Below, one piece after another: positions 34,181 to 64,000 of a stretch of 64,000 bases of DNA. The notes beneath the pieces are model-generated. The model had not been told where the DNA came from, made no database searches, and worked only from the letters and a program-made list of their open reading frames with translations. Each line of letters begins with the position of its first letter. Position 1 is the first letter of the stretch. The DNA is taken from the NCBI GenBank assembly GCA_009760855.2, contig WPIO01000062.1, forward strand, positions 2,066,001 through 2,130,000, read 5' to 3'. A program made the position numbers and the translations under genes. Source of the stretch: Cristatella mucedo. Its lineage: Eukaryota > Bryozoa > Phylactolaemata > Cristatellidae.

Positions 34181-34428
34181 CTCTAAAATGATACATGATC
34201 TTGGTGATATCAACACAACAAGCATTGGTAAGTGAGCTGGAGTAACACAAGGGTATGTTCCAGAGGCAAAGATCCCGGTCACTAACTAATCACTTTAATA
34301 CATTATCGTAATAAGAACTGAAGCTCACAAGTTCTCTTCAAATTAATCACAGAAAAGATAGCAAAAAGACTTGCAGTTCATTGTTAGCAAATCTGCTTAG
34401 CACTATTTGGTCGGAAGTCACCACTTAC

Positions 34429-34487
34429 ATATTCAAAGGCAGTTGCGCATCATCAAACCCACCACAGAACAAGATGAGCATAGTTTC
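34429..34487 (-). CDS. BRCA2: candidate upstream BRCA2 exon
   Basis: A short open segment ends in ...FDDAQLPLN plus two bases before a strong donor (AT|GTAAGT). If the next exon uses its second AG, the join reads LPLNIRN, which resembles the human LDLGRN segment at the corresponding junction. The acceptor here is weak (ACACTAG) and there is no PALB2-type NWF motif, so this is only a candidate. Confidence 0.3.
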
Positions 34488-37400
34488 CTAGTGTGTTGCG
34501 AACATCGTAAGACCACCGGGATGCTTCAAAGCAAGCACAAGCGAGTCTCCAGTTCGAAAGACCGAAATTAAACATGAAAATAAGAAAATAGATGCCAATA
34601 AAGTTGACGAGTAGTACAGTCACACACAAGCTCAGTCGAATACTGTAGACTTGCCTGGGATTTTGACAGACCCTTTCCCGATAACCTAACAAGTGATGGG
34701 CAATGCAGGAAGCATGGAAAGCAAGAAAGCTGCTACGTTGTGTCACCAAATGGCTATTAAGAAGCTACTAACTGGTGCCACTCACAATATGTTCCTTTCA
34801 CTATATCCCATTATGGCTAATGGGAGGCAGGCTGGTAGGAGCATATCGGGTCACGGGTCTCTAGATAGACTTGAATTGCCATCGACACTGGGATCACAGC
34901 TGTTCTATATGTGTTCGATCATCTACATTCTAGTCTCTTACCTTCCCAAGTATGGCCCTAAACGGAGCATAGCATTCTTCATACCAACGATTCAGTAAAC
35001 GATATTCGAACTGATGGTGTTCTAATATATTACGGCTACATCAGATAGAGTCAGATGCCTGAGCTATCTAATTTTTGCAATAGCAACCTCATCCTTCCTC
35101 AAGCGGCTCACTAAACCCTATACGTGTCGTTTTTGAGCCCATGGAAATATATTTGCTAACTACCCAAGCTACTAATAAACTTCGAACAAGCAATATAAAG
35201 ATATTGGGCTTGGATGTTCACTGGAGTATCATGCGGCTGAAGAGCTAGGGAATAACCCACTGCAGGGCAAAGGCAAGAAAGACAGCAGAAGTAGTAACCA
35301 CAGATGACAAGCCGACCATCTGCATATGGGAGCTTGTTATTCGCTGGTCACACAACATGCTACAATTCAAGCCGAGTATACAACGAGGCAAAATCGAGCT
35401 CGGTGAGTTCAGGAGATTAACAAATGCAATCGTCCAGTTATTAATCTGCTGTTATACAATAATAGAATCGGGTACGAACCTGGTTGATGACGACGACAAG
35501 CAGGCCGTGTTCAAGGTGGGTTACTGTACTCTAGCGAGTGCCTGACATGGTACTGCACTAACCGTGGCTATGGCAGTGCAGCGATCGTGTTCATAGCAAA
35601 ATAGGGCTCATCCCGAGCAGTGTTTCATTCAGACGGTTGAAGCCAGAGCAATATTTTCATTTCCAGTGGCTAGAACAGCTAGCGACGAGCGAGTTTACAT
35701 GGCGTGCTCATGCCCTTTCAACGCTCAAGTTGAAAGTGGCAGCCGAAACACATGTCAACGACATGGTTAAGACGAATGATAAACTATGAATCTTGCAGAA
35801 AGCAATAATATAACCTCTAAAGCAAGCTTTTTCGACTTAAATAACGAGCATTAGGCTGATACGAAGTCCGGAGCCGGCTGCGGGCCAGCGGCGAGCGCTC
35901 GATCTCCTAGCTCCGAGCAGGCTTGACCGCTACCGAGAAAGAAGAAGCGTTTGGAACTAGCGAAATAACGAGGTCACGGAAACTTTAAACGCTTAAAACT
36001 AAGTCCTAATCTTGGTATTGGCTCATTAGGGTGCAAATACAAAAGTGACCGTGCGATAACCCGTCAGAATGTCCCGATAGTCGCTCACAGATCAGGACGC
36101 AGCGATGTAACCGACGGCAACACAATCATCGACACACACTTATTCAGTTTCGACGGGCATTTTCGGGGTCTCATTTGAGATCTGTCACCTGTCTAGTGTC
36201 GTAGCAGCGACACCTGTATGGGTAAGGTGAAAGCCATGTGCGGCTAGCTACTCGGGAGGGGGGGGGACAGGTTAGGCCACAACCAGTCGCCGCCGAGGAA
36301 CGACTGCTAAAGTTATAAACCCTATATAAAACGGGCATGCATCATCCTAAATTGACTGATACTGGTTACCTCCGTTTCGTAGACGTGACCGCGACCGCAC
36401 GCGCCCGAGTGGTACAGCAAACACGGTTGAGCCCGTTCCCAGCGAAGCTACGCCTGCTGTACCGTATTTCCCGCGGCCTACACTTCCGGTTTCGTCGCAA
36501 CATCGACCAAGTATTTAACGGCATTCCCTTACATATGCGTGCTCGCTTGTAAAAAAACTTAAAATTAGGAAAAAATAAATTATGCTTATAAAACAGGGTC
36601 AATCATTCCGCGAGTAGTGTATGACCCGATATACAAACCGTAGGCCAATCACAATTGGGGGTGCGGCTGCCGGGCTGGCGCGTGGTGTTCAGTCTCTTGC
36701 CGTTTCTACGCCGGAGACGGGATTACTTTGTGGTCATGGCATGTCCTTTTGCAAGTGGGAGGTACGTGACTTCTGGTGTGTTCCCATTTGCCGTGCACGC
36801 TTGCTGGCCGATGACGCGGAGCTGTCGTTGTCTGGAGATCCGCAGGTCGCGAATTGGCTACATGCCAGTGTCTCGCGCCTCCACCTGTTGCAGCCCAGCA
36901 TTCGCCGGCCGCTTCCCGATCGTTTTAGGAGTTAGCCATACGCATCGCCTGCTGTTAGCTTGTATTGTATCAGCGTAGCGCAGGTGCGTTTCTGTTGAAA
37001 TTCAGTGTATTGGATTGCTCCCACACACTCGCAGCGTCATGCCCAGAGTGTGTGCTGACCCAATCTGAGCGCTCTTGGCGTTGCGTTGTGTTTCGGCAAC
37101 GGAGCGTGGAAGTACCATTCAGCCAGAGGCTGGCGACAATGCCGCTATTGTTTCGGTCATTCTCTGAAACCAATCTCACATACTTATAACCTGCTCCCAA
37201 TTAATTTTGGTTATGTCGATCTATGGCAGTGAGTGTTCAAAGTAGCGTCAGTAACGGCCTGGAGAGGGAGTTACGACGAGGACGCCGGGTAGGGCGGTCG
37301 CCTACTGATCCGCCGCGGTTTCCCTGTGAATAAACGTCCCTTTGAGTCCGTTTTGGGTTCTGCGTGTTGTCGGGTACCTGCGTTTTGGAGACTGTCAAAC

Positions 37401-39500
37401 TACAATCACAATCCAATCCATAGACAGTCCTGGCTGGTGGTCCCCGACCGTGGCATTAACGGGGGGGGGGGGGGGGGGAGGCAGTGATGATGCAATCCGT
37501 GGGGGGGGGGGTCCATGAAAGGCTCGTGTGTTGGCCGACTACCAGGAGAACCTGTGCTGACAATTAAATGCGCCGTGATCACACGTCTTTCACACGGTGT
37601 GGCTTCACTATCCAGTTGGAATGTGAGTTACTAGTTGTACCAGTTCGGTATGAGCTATTGCTTGCTGCCTGCATTTGTGCAGGAGTCGGAGATACAGCTA
37701 TTATGCACCCAGGCAAGAAATCCCACGCTCCTCAGTTCTCAGTATTCGGGCTGGCAACAGCACAGAACTAATCAACAGAGCCTCTGGAAACTCCGGGAGT
37801 TATCGAGGAGAAACCTCCTTCGCGGCTCTAGTAGTCCTACTTTCAGGCTTGTTACAAAAGAGGCTAAAATAAAACCAGTTTAGGTAGCCGGGTCTACATT
37901 TTTTAAGGTGGTATCGTCTTTCAGGGGTTCCGAACATTTTTAGCATAAACCTGCACTATATTTCTGGGCTGCTATGTGGCGCCAAAGAAGAACATTTTGT
38001 CCACTCGGTACCCATAGTTCTAAATCGGCCTCGTGTAGCTAAGAAATATTGGGCGAAAAACATGACAGCAAGCATATTAAGGGAATGCTGACACTGCTGC
38101 ATCAACAAGGCCTTAGCAGTCGTGAGATGAGAAGATGTTTTGAGATTAGAAAATTTATACAAACAGCAAATATGCTGGAACCGGTTCGATAGGGGAGGGG
38201 CTGGATCCAGTCGATTGCACAGTATTGATGGCAGGTTTGACCGACTCATTAAAAAGTAGTGCCTCCGAATAGAACTGCCACACTTACAGACCTTGCATGT
38301 TTATACACAGATGCTACACGGGTCGAAATTGGTGTATTTACACTTGGGCCTTTAGTATTAATGCAGGTCAGCAATATAGTTGGGATACTACAACTGGCTC
38401 ATCTTGCTGATAAATAAAGCTGTCTCTCAGCAGTTGTCGAATGCACAGAATGCCAATTTTTGCAGTACGTTGACATTACCAATCTGGTCCATAATACCAG
38501 CAGGAATCCGGTGCCTTTCTTCAATACCTGCAATGGATATATCCCAATGGCCCCAAACCATGCACCTGCCACTGTACTTCATAGTGTGCTGCAGGCAGTT
38601 GTCTGTATTCCTCACCTGTTGTACTGCTTACTCGAATGCAACGTCTGTTGTTACCGACGAGTTGTAATTTGATTTCGTCCGTTCTCTAAACTGAGCATAA
38701 AATCTTTAGGGGTCATGTGGGACCTGGGTCCTGGAGTCCACGTGTGAATCAGATATTGGAAAGCTTAACGCTCAAAATTGGCTCTGCCAGCATATCTCGA
38801 ATAACATCTGCACGAAATCAGGGTGTCCTGTTCCGAAGTGACCTTTTGCTAGACGACCACTTCAACTCCACTGTCAAGTCTGCCTACTTTCAGCTGCTTA
38901 ATATTTCGAAAATTATGGCTTGGTTAGACAGTGATAGTACATAGAAACTGGTCCACACATTTGTGACATGCTACATGTAGCATGCTAGCTACCATTCCTT
39001 CTTTGGATCTTTCAGCCCTTCCGCACAATCACTCGAACTGTGCACATGTGCATGCATCCAGTAGAACTCGTGAGACTTGCATTCAGGAGGAGCATTTACC
39101 AAGTCTTCATTATATGCTTCGTCTAATATAAAAAGCAGCAACCGATGCCCCGGCGGCTTCCCTCCTGGCTCGGCACCGGCAAGCAAACTGTTTTCTTGCA
39201 CTTAAGAGTTCCTGCCGTGACCTGTGGTTACCACGGCGGTGTACAAATTTGTTGCTGGCTACTCTTTTCTGGCAGCCACGAACCAATGCTGGGGATGTTG
39301 TTATTTGACGTTTAGCTGCATTTGTTACGGAAATTGTCCCAGTGTACTGCCTGGGTCGCTAAGCAGCGGTTGCTTCTGCTACCGATAAAACCTTGAGTGG
39401 GCGTGTCAAGGTAATGCACTACTGCTGAGTGAGGTAGCGAGCTGTTATCTTCGGCGGCGCAAAGTAGGCTGTCCCCCCCCCCGTCTTGTCTGCACTGCAG
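34488..39500. other. interval between divergent BRCA2 and TDO
   Basis: Should contain the missing first exons and promoters of both genes. CpG-richer patches occur at about 35860-35960 and 36360-37150. The open frames at 36337-36552 and 36621-36978 have no recognised motif. A LINE fragment lies at 38725-38995, and long G runs at 37461-37478 and 37501-37511. Confidence 0.4.
38725..38995 (+). mobile_element. LINE internal fragment
   Basis: Reads LTLKIGSASISRITSARNQG and FRSDLLLDDHFNSTVKSAYF, the ORF2 C-terminal region of the main LINE family, truncated at both ends. Confidence 0.75.
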
Positions 39501-58876
<19,376 letters not shown>

Positions 58877-59149
58877 GCAGGGATGGATGTGGGCTGTGTC
58901 AAGTGTCATTGGGCTTCCTGGCATCGAGTCTATTGCATGCGCGGCTCCAACCACGAACTTTTTTATTTTCATGCTGCTGCATTTTTTTAAATGCGACGAG
59001 TTTGTGCTTACCGCCCATTGTTCAAGTTGACACAGCTTCACGATCGAATCAAAACTCTGGCGGCTTGTTTGTATTGGTTTCCTTGTACCGACTCGAGCGG
59101 TCTCTCGTGGATGGGGTACGTTGACTGACCGGCTGCCTGATGTTTTGCA

Positions 59150-59155
59150 AATAAA
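59150..59155 (+). terminator. TDO polyadenylation signal
   Basis: AATAAA about 275 bases after the TDO stop codon, in a short 3' UTR context. Confidence 0.65.
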
Positions 59156-59358
59156 TACTTCTCAGCCTTTCAATCGAGCTTCATTGGACGTTGGTGTTAT
59201 TTATTGCACGGAATCTCTTCGTGGAAAGTGACGCTGCATTTGATGCCATTAGAGAACAGTGGGGCAGCAGTATCAAGTGAACAAATAATGCACCACTATT
59301 CTATATAGGATGACCAGTTGCTATTATGCATATTGAAGGCTGTCCTTGGTATATTTCC

Positions 59359-59610
59359 TCACTCCTCCAGTGTGATTAAGCCTGAAGTGGTGTAATTTGA
59401 CCGCTTTAGTCTTACATCGACCTGACTTCTGGTAATTGACATGCATGTGAAAGAGATTAACACGAATCGTCGATCTGAACAGCCACAATGTGTAACATCG
59501 CCTGCGCACGGACAGGGTCGGTAGAGCTGCCGAAGTTTGTGGGCAAGAGCCAGCACTGGGGTAGCTGCCGTCTGCGCTCTGTGCTTCTCCAGCAACTAAG
59601 TCCAGTGCCC
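59359..59610 (-). other. open frame convergent to TDO, unassigned
   Basis: Minus-strand frame LLEKHRAQTAATPVLALAHK then LRQLYRPCPCAGD, preceded by a possible acceptor (CACTGGACTTAG). No family recognised and no partner exon found, so it may be chance. Confidence 0.2.
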
Positions 59611-60371
59611 AGATGCACAGATGAGAGGTACAGTTGATGGGACCATTCCTAGCAAGTAACCGTCGGCGCCTGAACCGCTAGGCCAATGTATGTGTGTGGC
59701 TGGAACCTATGGTAATGAGCAACGAGGATCGGTCCTGTACATGTTTGGTGACTCTGAGGCAACACGAACTCGTTAGCTTTTGAAGTTGTAAGAGACGGTT
59801 GATGGAAAACGGCTCAGAGGCGGGCTTATGTGGCCTCCGAAGATTGACATAATAGCATCCGAGAAATTCGAGCTTTATAATGTATAAGTTTGTAATGCCT
59901 GTGTATTATTACGGCTCGTACGGCAGGCGACTTCCGACAGACTCACTTACAGGCATACAGCGACTCGCGCTCAGGGCTCTGACGCATCAACCGGCAGACA
60001 GACCATAGATTCAAAAAAGAGCGACTGCTGCCAGGCTCGCGCATTATATACTGGCCAGGTCTGTTAGTCTCATTCCGCTCCTAATCATATACATATAGCG
60101 ATGCTCGTAAGAGTCGGCGGCTGATCGCGTCTATTTCATCAGCAAGTTCTCACTTCAAAGTCAGCGGCCAAGCTCATAGCTTACAATTGCGGCGCTTTGC
60201 ACTGTCAAAAGTCTCGGCAACAAGTTCGTACGACGCACGCGCTCCGGCTACGCTGCCCGGCGAGATATGCGACAGACGCCCAAACGCATTCTTCCAGCGG
60301 CGGGTCACAGCGAGCTGAACTTGCAGCGTTAGCCAAGTCCAAGGGCGCGGGGAGCCTGTCTCCTGGCACAA

Positions 60372-60525
60372 TAGGTAAGACAGCTGCTCTTCGTGACTGA
60401 GGAAGCGAGTTGCAATCCTGCGGGGGGGGGGCGATCCTTTATTGCCGCCGCGAGCAGTGACGACAGCCTTTGAGGCTCTTCTGCCGCTATACAAAAAGAG
60501 GCTGCTCGATCGGCTAATCTATCGT
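60372..60525 (+). mobile_element. tRNA-derived SINE, family A
   Basis: Decayed head, G-run, GCGATCCTTTATTGCC and end AAAAAGAGGCTGCTCGATCG. Confidence 0.7.
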
Positions 60526-60959
60526 CTTCTCCTCTGAAGCCTGCTGCGAAGCTTGCAGCATTAACAGGAGCCTGACTATAACCACATTGGGATTTCGACT
60601 AAGGGAACACCTCTAGATGAAATTTAAACTACATTTGGCGGTCGTCTGGACGAAGCGAGCGCAAGTCGTTCGGCAATGTGATGACAAACCAAAGATTCCC
60701 GTTTATTTGGACTCTTGTGGACAGACGCAGGGAAGCATTTTATTTTATTCAAATTGGAGCTATCAAGTAATACAGTCTTTGGGCGTGCGTGCGGGAAGGG
60801 TTGGGGTGGGTTGGATGGTAGCTGTGTGCGTGGGGAATGTGGGGTGAGTGTGCTTGAGAGCAGCAATAAGGCGGCCCTGGGAGCCCGCCGCTCTTTCCAA
60901 CGAAGCGTCGGTACTTCAATCGAACGCGGGGGAACTACAGGAACGAGTGGATGGTGAAA

Positions 60960-61430
60960 TTGCAAGTCTCACAATGAGTATTCAAGGTCGCGAGCTTCGG
61001 CTGTCGTTTGCGTCTCGCCGGGACCGGGAGATCTGTGCTATCGGCCAGCATTAGGTCAACGGATTGGCGCCGGAAGTATCGCGGAGGAAATGCCTCTCAG
61101 CGAGAGCCAGCCACGGAGTCGGACGACGGACTTCGCGGCGGCGCGCGAGCCTCCTCTCAGAGCGGCGGAGCTCCCGCGCGCTCGCTCAGCACGCTCGCCG
61201 ATGCGATGCGCTGCCCGTCGGATCTGCAGCCCGGTGGGGGCGGGGCGGGGCGGGGCACCCGCGCCAAGACGCATTCGGAGCGCGTCGGGTAAAGAGAGCC
61301 GAGATGAGGAGCACGAGGCGAGCGCTCCGCGCTCGTGCGCCAGGCGCGCGAGCGCGGAGCGGAGCTATGGCGGCAAGGCCGCGGCAGGATTACCGATGCT
61401 CGAGCCTTCCAAATGCCGTGGGCCGCGATA
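60960..61430. promoter_or_regulatory. CpG-rich segment with GC boxes
   Basis: Dense CpG, with a GGGGCGGGGCGGGGCGGGGC run at about 61238-61257. An ATG in good context (AGCTATGGCGG) lies at 61367, but the frame soon enters a SINE. Possible promoter of an unidentified gene; composition only. Confidence 0.35.
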
Positions 61431-61580
61431 GCCTGCGAAGTGAGTTGCTCGCTCTTCACGACCGAGACCTTGGTTTCGAATCCCGAAAGTTTGCAAAGTG
61501 GGCGATCCATTATTGCCCACTGCAAGCGGCGGTGGCGATAGCCGCCAAGGCTCTTCTGCCACTACGAGCAGCTCACAGCC
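61423..61580 (+). mobile_element. tRNA-derived SINE, family A, in CpG-rich segment
   Basis: Box B GGTTTCGAATCCC, GGGCGATCCATTATTGCCCA and AAGGCTCTTCTGCCACTA; the 3' end is missing. A related tail piece (ACAAATGAGGCGGTTGAAAC) is at 61705-61730. Confidence 0.7.
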
Positions 61581-62175
61581 TGTGGACTTGCTTCGCTGTT
61601 TCATAGTAGTTCCGTCACAGAAGACGACGCTGCACCATTTCGCCCCGTGACGGAAGTGCGCCATCTTACAGCGTGGCGGAATTTTTTGCTTTAAGAAGTT
61701 GAGATACAAATGAGGCGGTTGAAACAGCTATTATTTTTATTATTCCGAAGCAGCGCTCGGGGGTAAATGTCCAATTGGTGGTGAGAGCTAAGGGAAGCTG
61801 CCACGGGTCTGTATGCAGCCAGGTGACAACCAAAGACGATACGACTCGCAGCGTAACTGAACTGAAAATCTGATCGTCGTCTATGCGTCCACACTGCGAA
61901 GCGGATTGCAGGCCTAGTTCGCCGGCTTAAATGGGCGCGCGTCTGCAAGCGATGCGCCTCGCAGTCCGAGAGCATCGCACCATGAGCTCGACCACATCCA
62001 ACGCCACACCTGAGACAACCTTTCCGCAGCTTTTCACCGATTACTCTTAGCTACACAGTCGCCCCGCTCCCATTTCGTATTTAGACTTTCGCTGCTTCAC
62101 TCTATGGTGGTTTTTCAAATATATTCATTAAAATGTTGAACGAGATAGTGAAAATGATACAGCCCGAACTCTGGA

Positions 62176-63337
62176 GAAATAATAATAATAATGATAATAA
62201 TAATAATAACAATGCACTTGATAAAGCGCCCCCAGAGAACTTTATCTCTTTCTAGGCGCTTTACATTTGCTGCAAAGGGAAATGCAATTGAATGGTAAGT
62301 AAAATCATGCTTGAAAAACAAACAAAATGAATAATATGGTTAGGGGTGAAATGCACAGGGTCAGCATGCAAATGTGGTTAGTGGCAGCATACACAGTGTC
62401 AGCACGCATAAGCACGTGAAGGACGAATCACAGGGACCCACTAAATGCTGTCCTAAATAGGTGTGTTTTTAGGTTCCTTTTAAATGTGGTCAGGTCAGGG
62501 GATGCTCTGACGCAGGTCGGAGGGAGTTCCAGGCTTTGGGAGCATACGAACTAAATGCACGGTCTCCAACGGATTTGAGGTTTGTACGAGGTATTTCTAG
62601 ACTGTTGGATTCCGAAAAGCGGGTGGTACGATGCTTGGCCTGATGGGGGAGTATGTCGGAGAGATAGGCTAGAGCCATAGAATGATGGGACCTAAAAGTG
62701 AGCGACAAAACCTTGAAGTCAATCCGTTGCTTGACTGGTAGCCAGTGCAGGTCGGCGAGAAGTGGAGTAATGTGGCAACTGCGACGCTCACGACAGACAA
62801 GCCTAGCTGCAGAGTTTTGCACCAGCTGCAATCGCCTGATTGTACTTGCCAGTAGGCCAGCAAGCAGTGAGTTACAGAAGTCAAGACGGGATGTCACAAA
62901 TGCATGGACCAACTTAGTCTTGGTATCCTTATCTAAACAAGCCCGAATTTTAGCAATGTTATGAAGCTGAAAATAGGCAGATTTGACTGTGGAGCTGATA
63001 TGGTCGTCTAACGAGAGGTCGCTTTGGAATATGACACCTAGATTTCGAGCTGCTTCAACAGGAGATGTGCTGGTAGAGCCAATTTTGAGCGTCAGCCTTT
63101 CCAATCTTTGAATCTGGGGTTTGCCCATAAACCATGGGTTTGCCCATAACTAGTAAGTTAGTTTTATCATCGTTTAGTTTTAGAAAATTTGCTGCCATCC
63201 ATGTGCGGATGTCATCAATGCATGCAGCAAGTGAGTTGAGAGAATTTGAGGTGCTCGAAGACTGGGAGGGCTCAAAGCAAACGTACAACTGAGTGTCATC
63301 CGCATAGAAGTGAAAGCCTAGATTGTGCTTGGCAATC
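62176..63337 (-). mobile_element. LINE, 5'-truncated, young-looking copy
   Basis: (AAT)n tail at 62178-62212, intact 3' hairpin region, then a 212-residue open ORF2 C-terminal frame (RACLDKDTKTKLVHAFVTSR, RSCHITPLLADLHWLPVKQR). Upstream it retains FHFYADDTQLYVCFEPSQ. A short duplication of GGGTTTGCCCATAA near 63117-63150 breaks the frame. At its 5' end it joins a SINE A head directly. Confidence 0.93.
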
Positions 63338-63428
63338 ACATGACAACCCACCGCAGGATTCGAACCCACGACCTCGGGACCTAGGTCGTGAAAAGCAACC
63401 GCCTTGACTAGTGTGCCATCACGGCTCA
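63338..63428 (-). mobile_element. SINE family A head fused to LINE 5' end
   Basis: On the minus strand: GTGAGCCGTGATGGCACACT, then box B GGTTCGAATCCTGCGGTGGG, and then LINE sequence instead of the SINE body. Both parts are in the same orientation. Confidence 0.8.
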
Positions 63429-63429
63429 C

Positions 63430-64000
63430 TTTGCTGAACCACGACCGCGGCGGACTCCTCGGTGTTAAAGGGTTTGTTACAAGCGGGCTGCCGGACTCCT
63501 CCGCCCATTATCCATCACTCGCTTCATTCGCTCCCGCGGGTCGCCACGAAGGCCTTCGCCACAGGTGCGCCGCAGGTGCACCAGGCCAGCTGCGCCTCGT
63601 AGTACGCCGCGATGCTGTCGCGTGGCTGGGCTGGTGAGATGGAGCAGTCACTACGCAGCTGTCTAGCTTACGCCGTCGGATCTTTCGGCGGTGCGAGCGA
63701 CCTGCGAGATGGGCGGGCCCGGGACGCAGCGGCACAGACGCCGAATCGGCAACGCCGCCACTGAGGTTGCTAGGTTGCAGAAAGTTTCGAGCGCGGCCTG
63801 CCGATGTGCGCTCCTTTCCGCTACCGTTCTTCTTCGGTGCATGGGTCTGCGACTTGTGGTGCGCTGTAATGCCCGCGAGACGTTGTGAGCCGGAGCTCCC
63901 TCGAGCTTGCTAGCGAGAAGCTAAAATAATTTCATTCAAGTTCAACTCGCGCCGCCACTGCCGCGCTCATTTATCGCTAGCCCCGTACGCCGCCACGCGA
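63430..64000. other. GC-rich window end, unassigned
   Basis: CpG-rich sequence with several short open frames and no recognised protein motif. Could be the edge of a promoter or first exon. Confidence 0.3.

Noticed and set aside
36337-36978. Open frames in the CpG-richer spacer as first exons or a separate gene
   Set aside because: No recognisable motif, no phase link to BRCA2 exon 1 or TDO exon 1, and both strands are open as expected by composition.
39145-39300. ATG at 39145 as the start of TDO
   Set aside because: The frame runs into intron-like sequence with no donor in the phase needed by the exon at 39501.
61064-61606. 180-residue plus-strand open frame
   Set aside because: Arg/Ala-rich translation of CpG-rich DNA, and its last third is SINE A sequence.

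Overview
This is a metazoan nuclear genome segment, most likely from an invertebrate. The evidence is GT-AG introns with consistent phases, two recognisable animal genes with human-like intron layouts, and introns filled with non-LTR retrotransposons, tRNA-derived SINEs and Tc1-like DNA transposon debris. I cannot resolve the phylum from the sequence.

Left half, minus strand, 352 to about 34180 (or 34487): a BRCA2 orthologue. I could chain 25 coding exons whose phases agree at every junction, giving about 2,398 residues before the stop at 352-354. In protein order they are: an N-terminal block with the SWSSSLATP motif; a GC-rich low-complexity block; one 2.8-kb exon with the BRC repeats (seven canonical FxTA repeats, one decayed repeat, and an FxTA-less copy near its start); an FxTP-type linker; the helical domain; OB1; OB2 with the tower; OB3; and a 161-residue C-terminal exon. 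The start-codon exon and a PALB2-binding exon were not found.

Right half, plus strand, 39501-58876: tryptophan 2,3-dioxygenase (TDO), with 12 exons in matching phases, the haem-ligand histidine, the HDEHLF and FRLLENK active-site segments and the GTGGSSG loop all present. The first, ATG-bearing part was not found. A poly(A) signal lies at 59150. BRCA2 and TDO are divergently arranged around a roughly 5-kb interval.

Repeats: one CR1/L2-like LINE family, with (ATT)n tails and a 3' hairpin, is present in many 5'-truncated copies. There are two tRNA-derived SINE families; family B shares its 3' tail with the LINE. Tc1-like fragments occur at 2.8 kb and in a palindrome at 40.3-42.6 kb. Most notable is a 91-bp tandem array at 6924-7469. 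Each unit carries a copy of the 3' splice site and the first codons of a BRCA2 OB2 exon, so one exon has six near-identical acceptors, of which only the nearest gives an open reading frame.

The right end (59.2-64 kb) has CpG-rich segments and SINEs but no gene I can identify.
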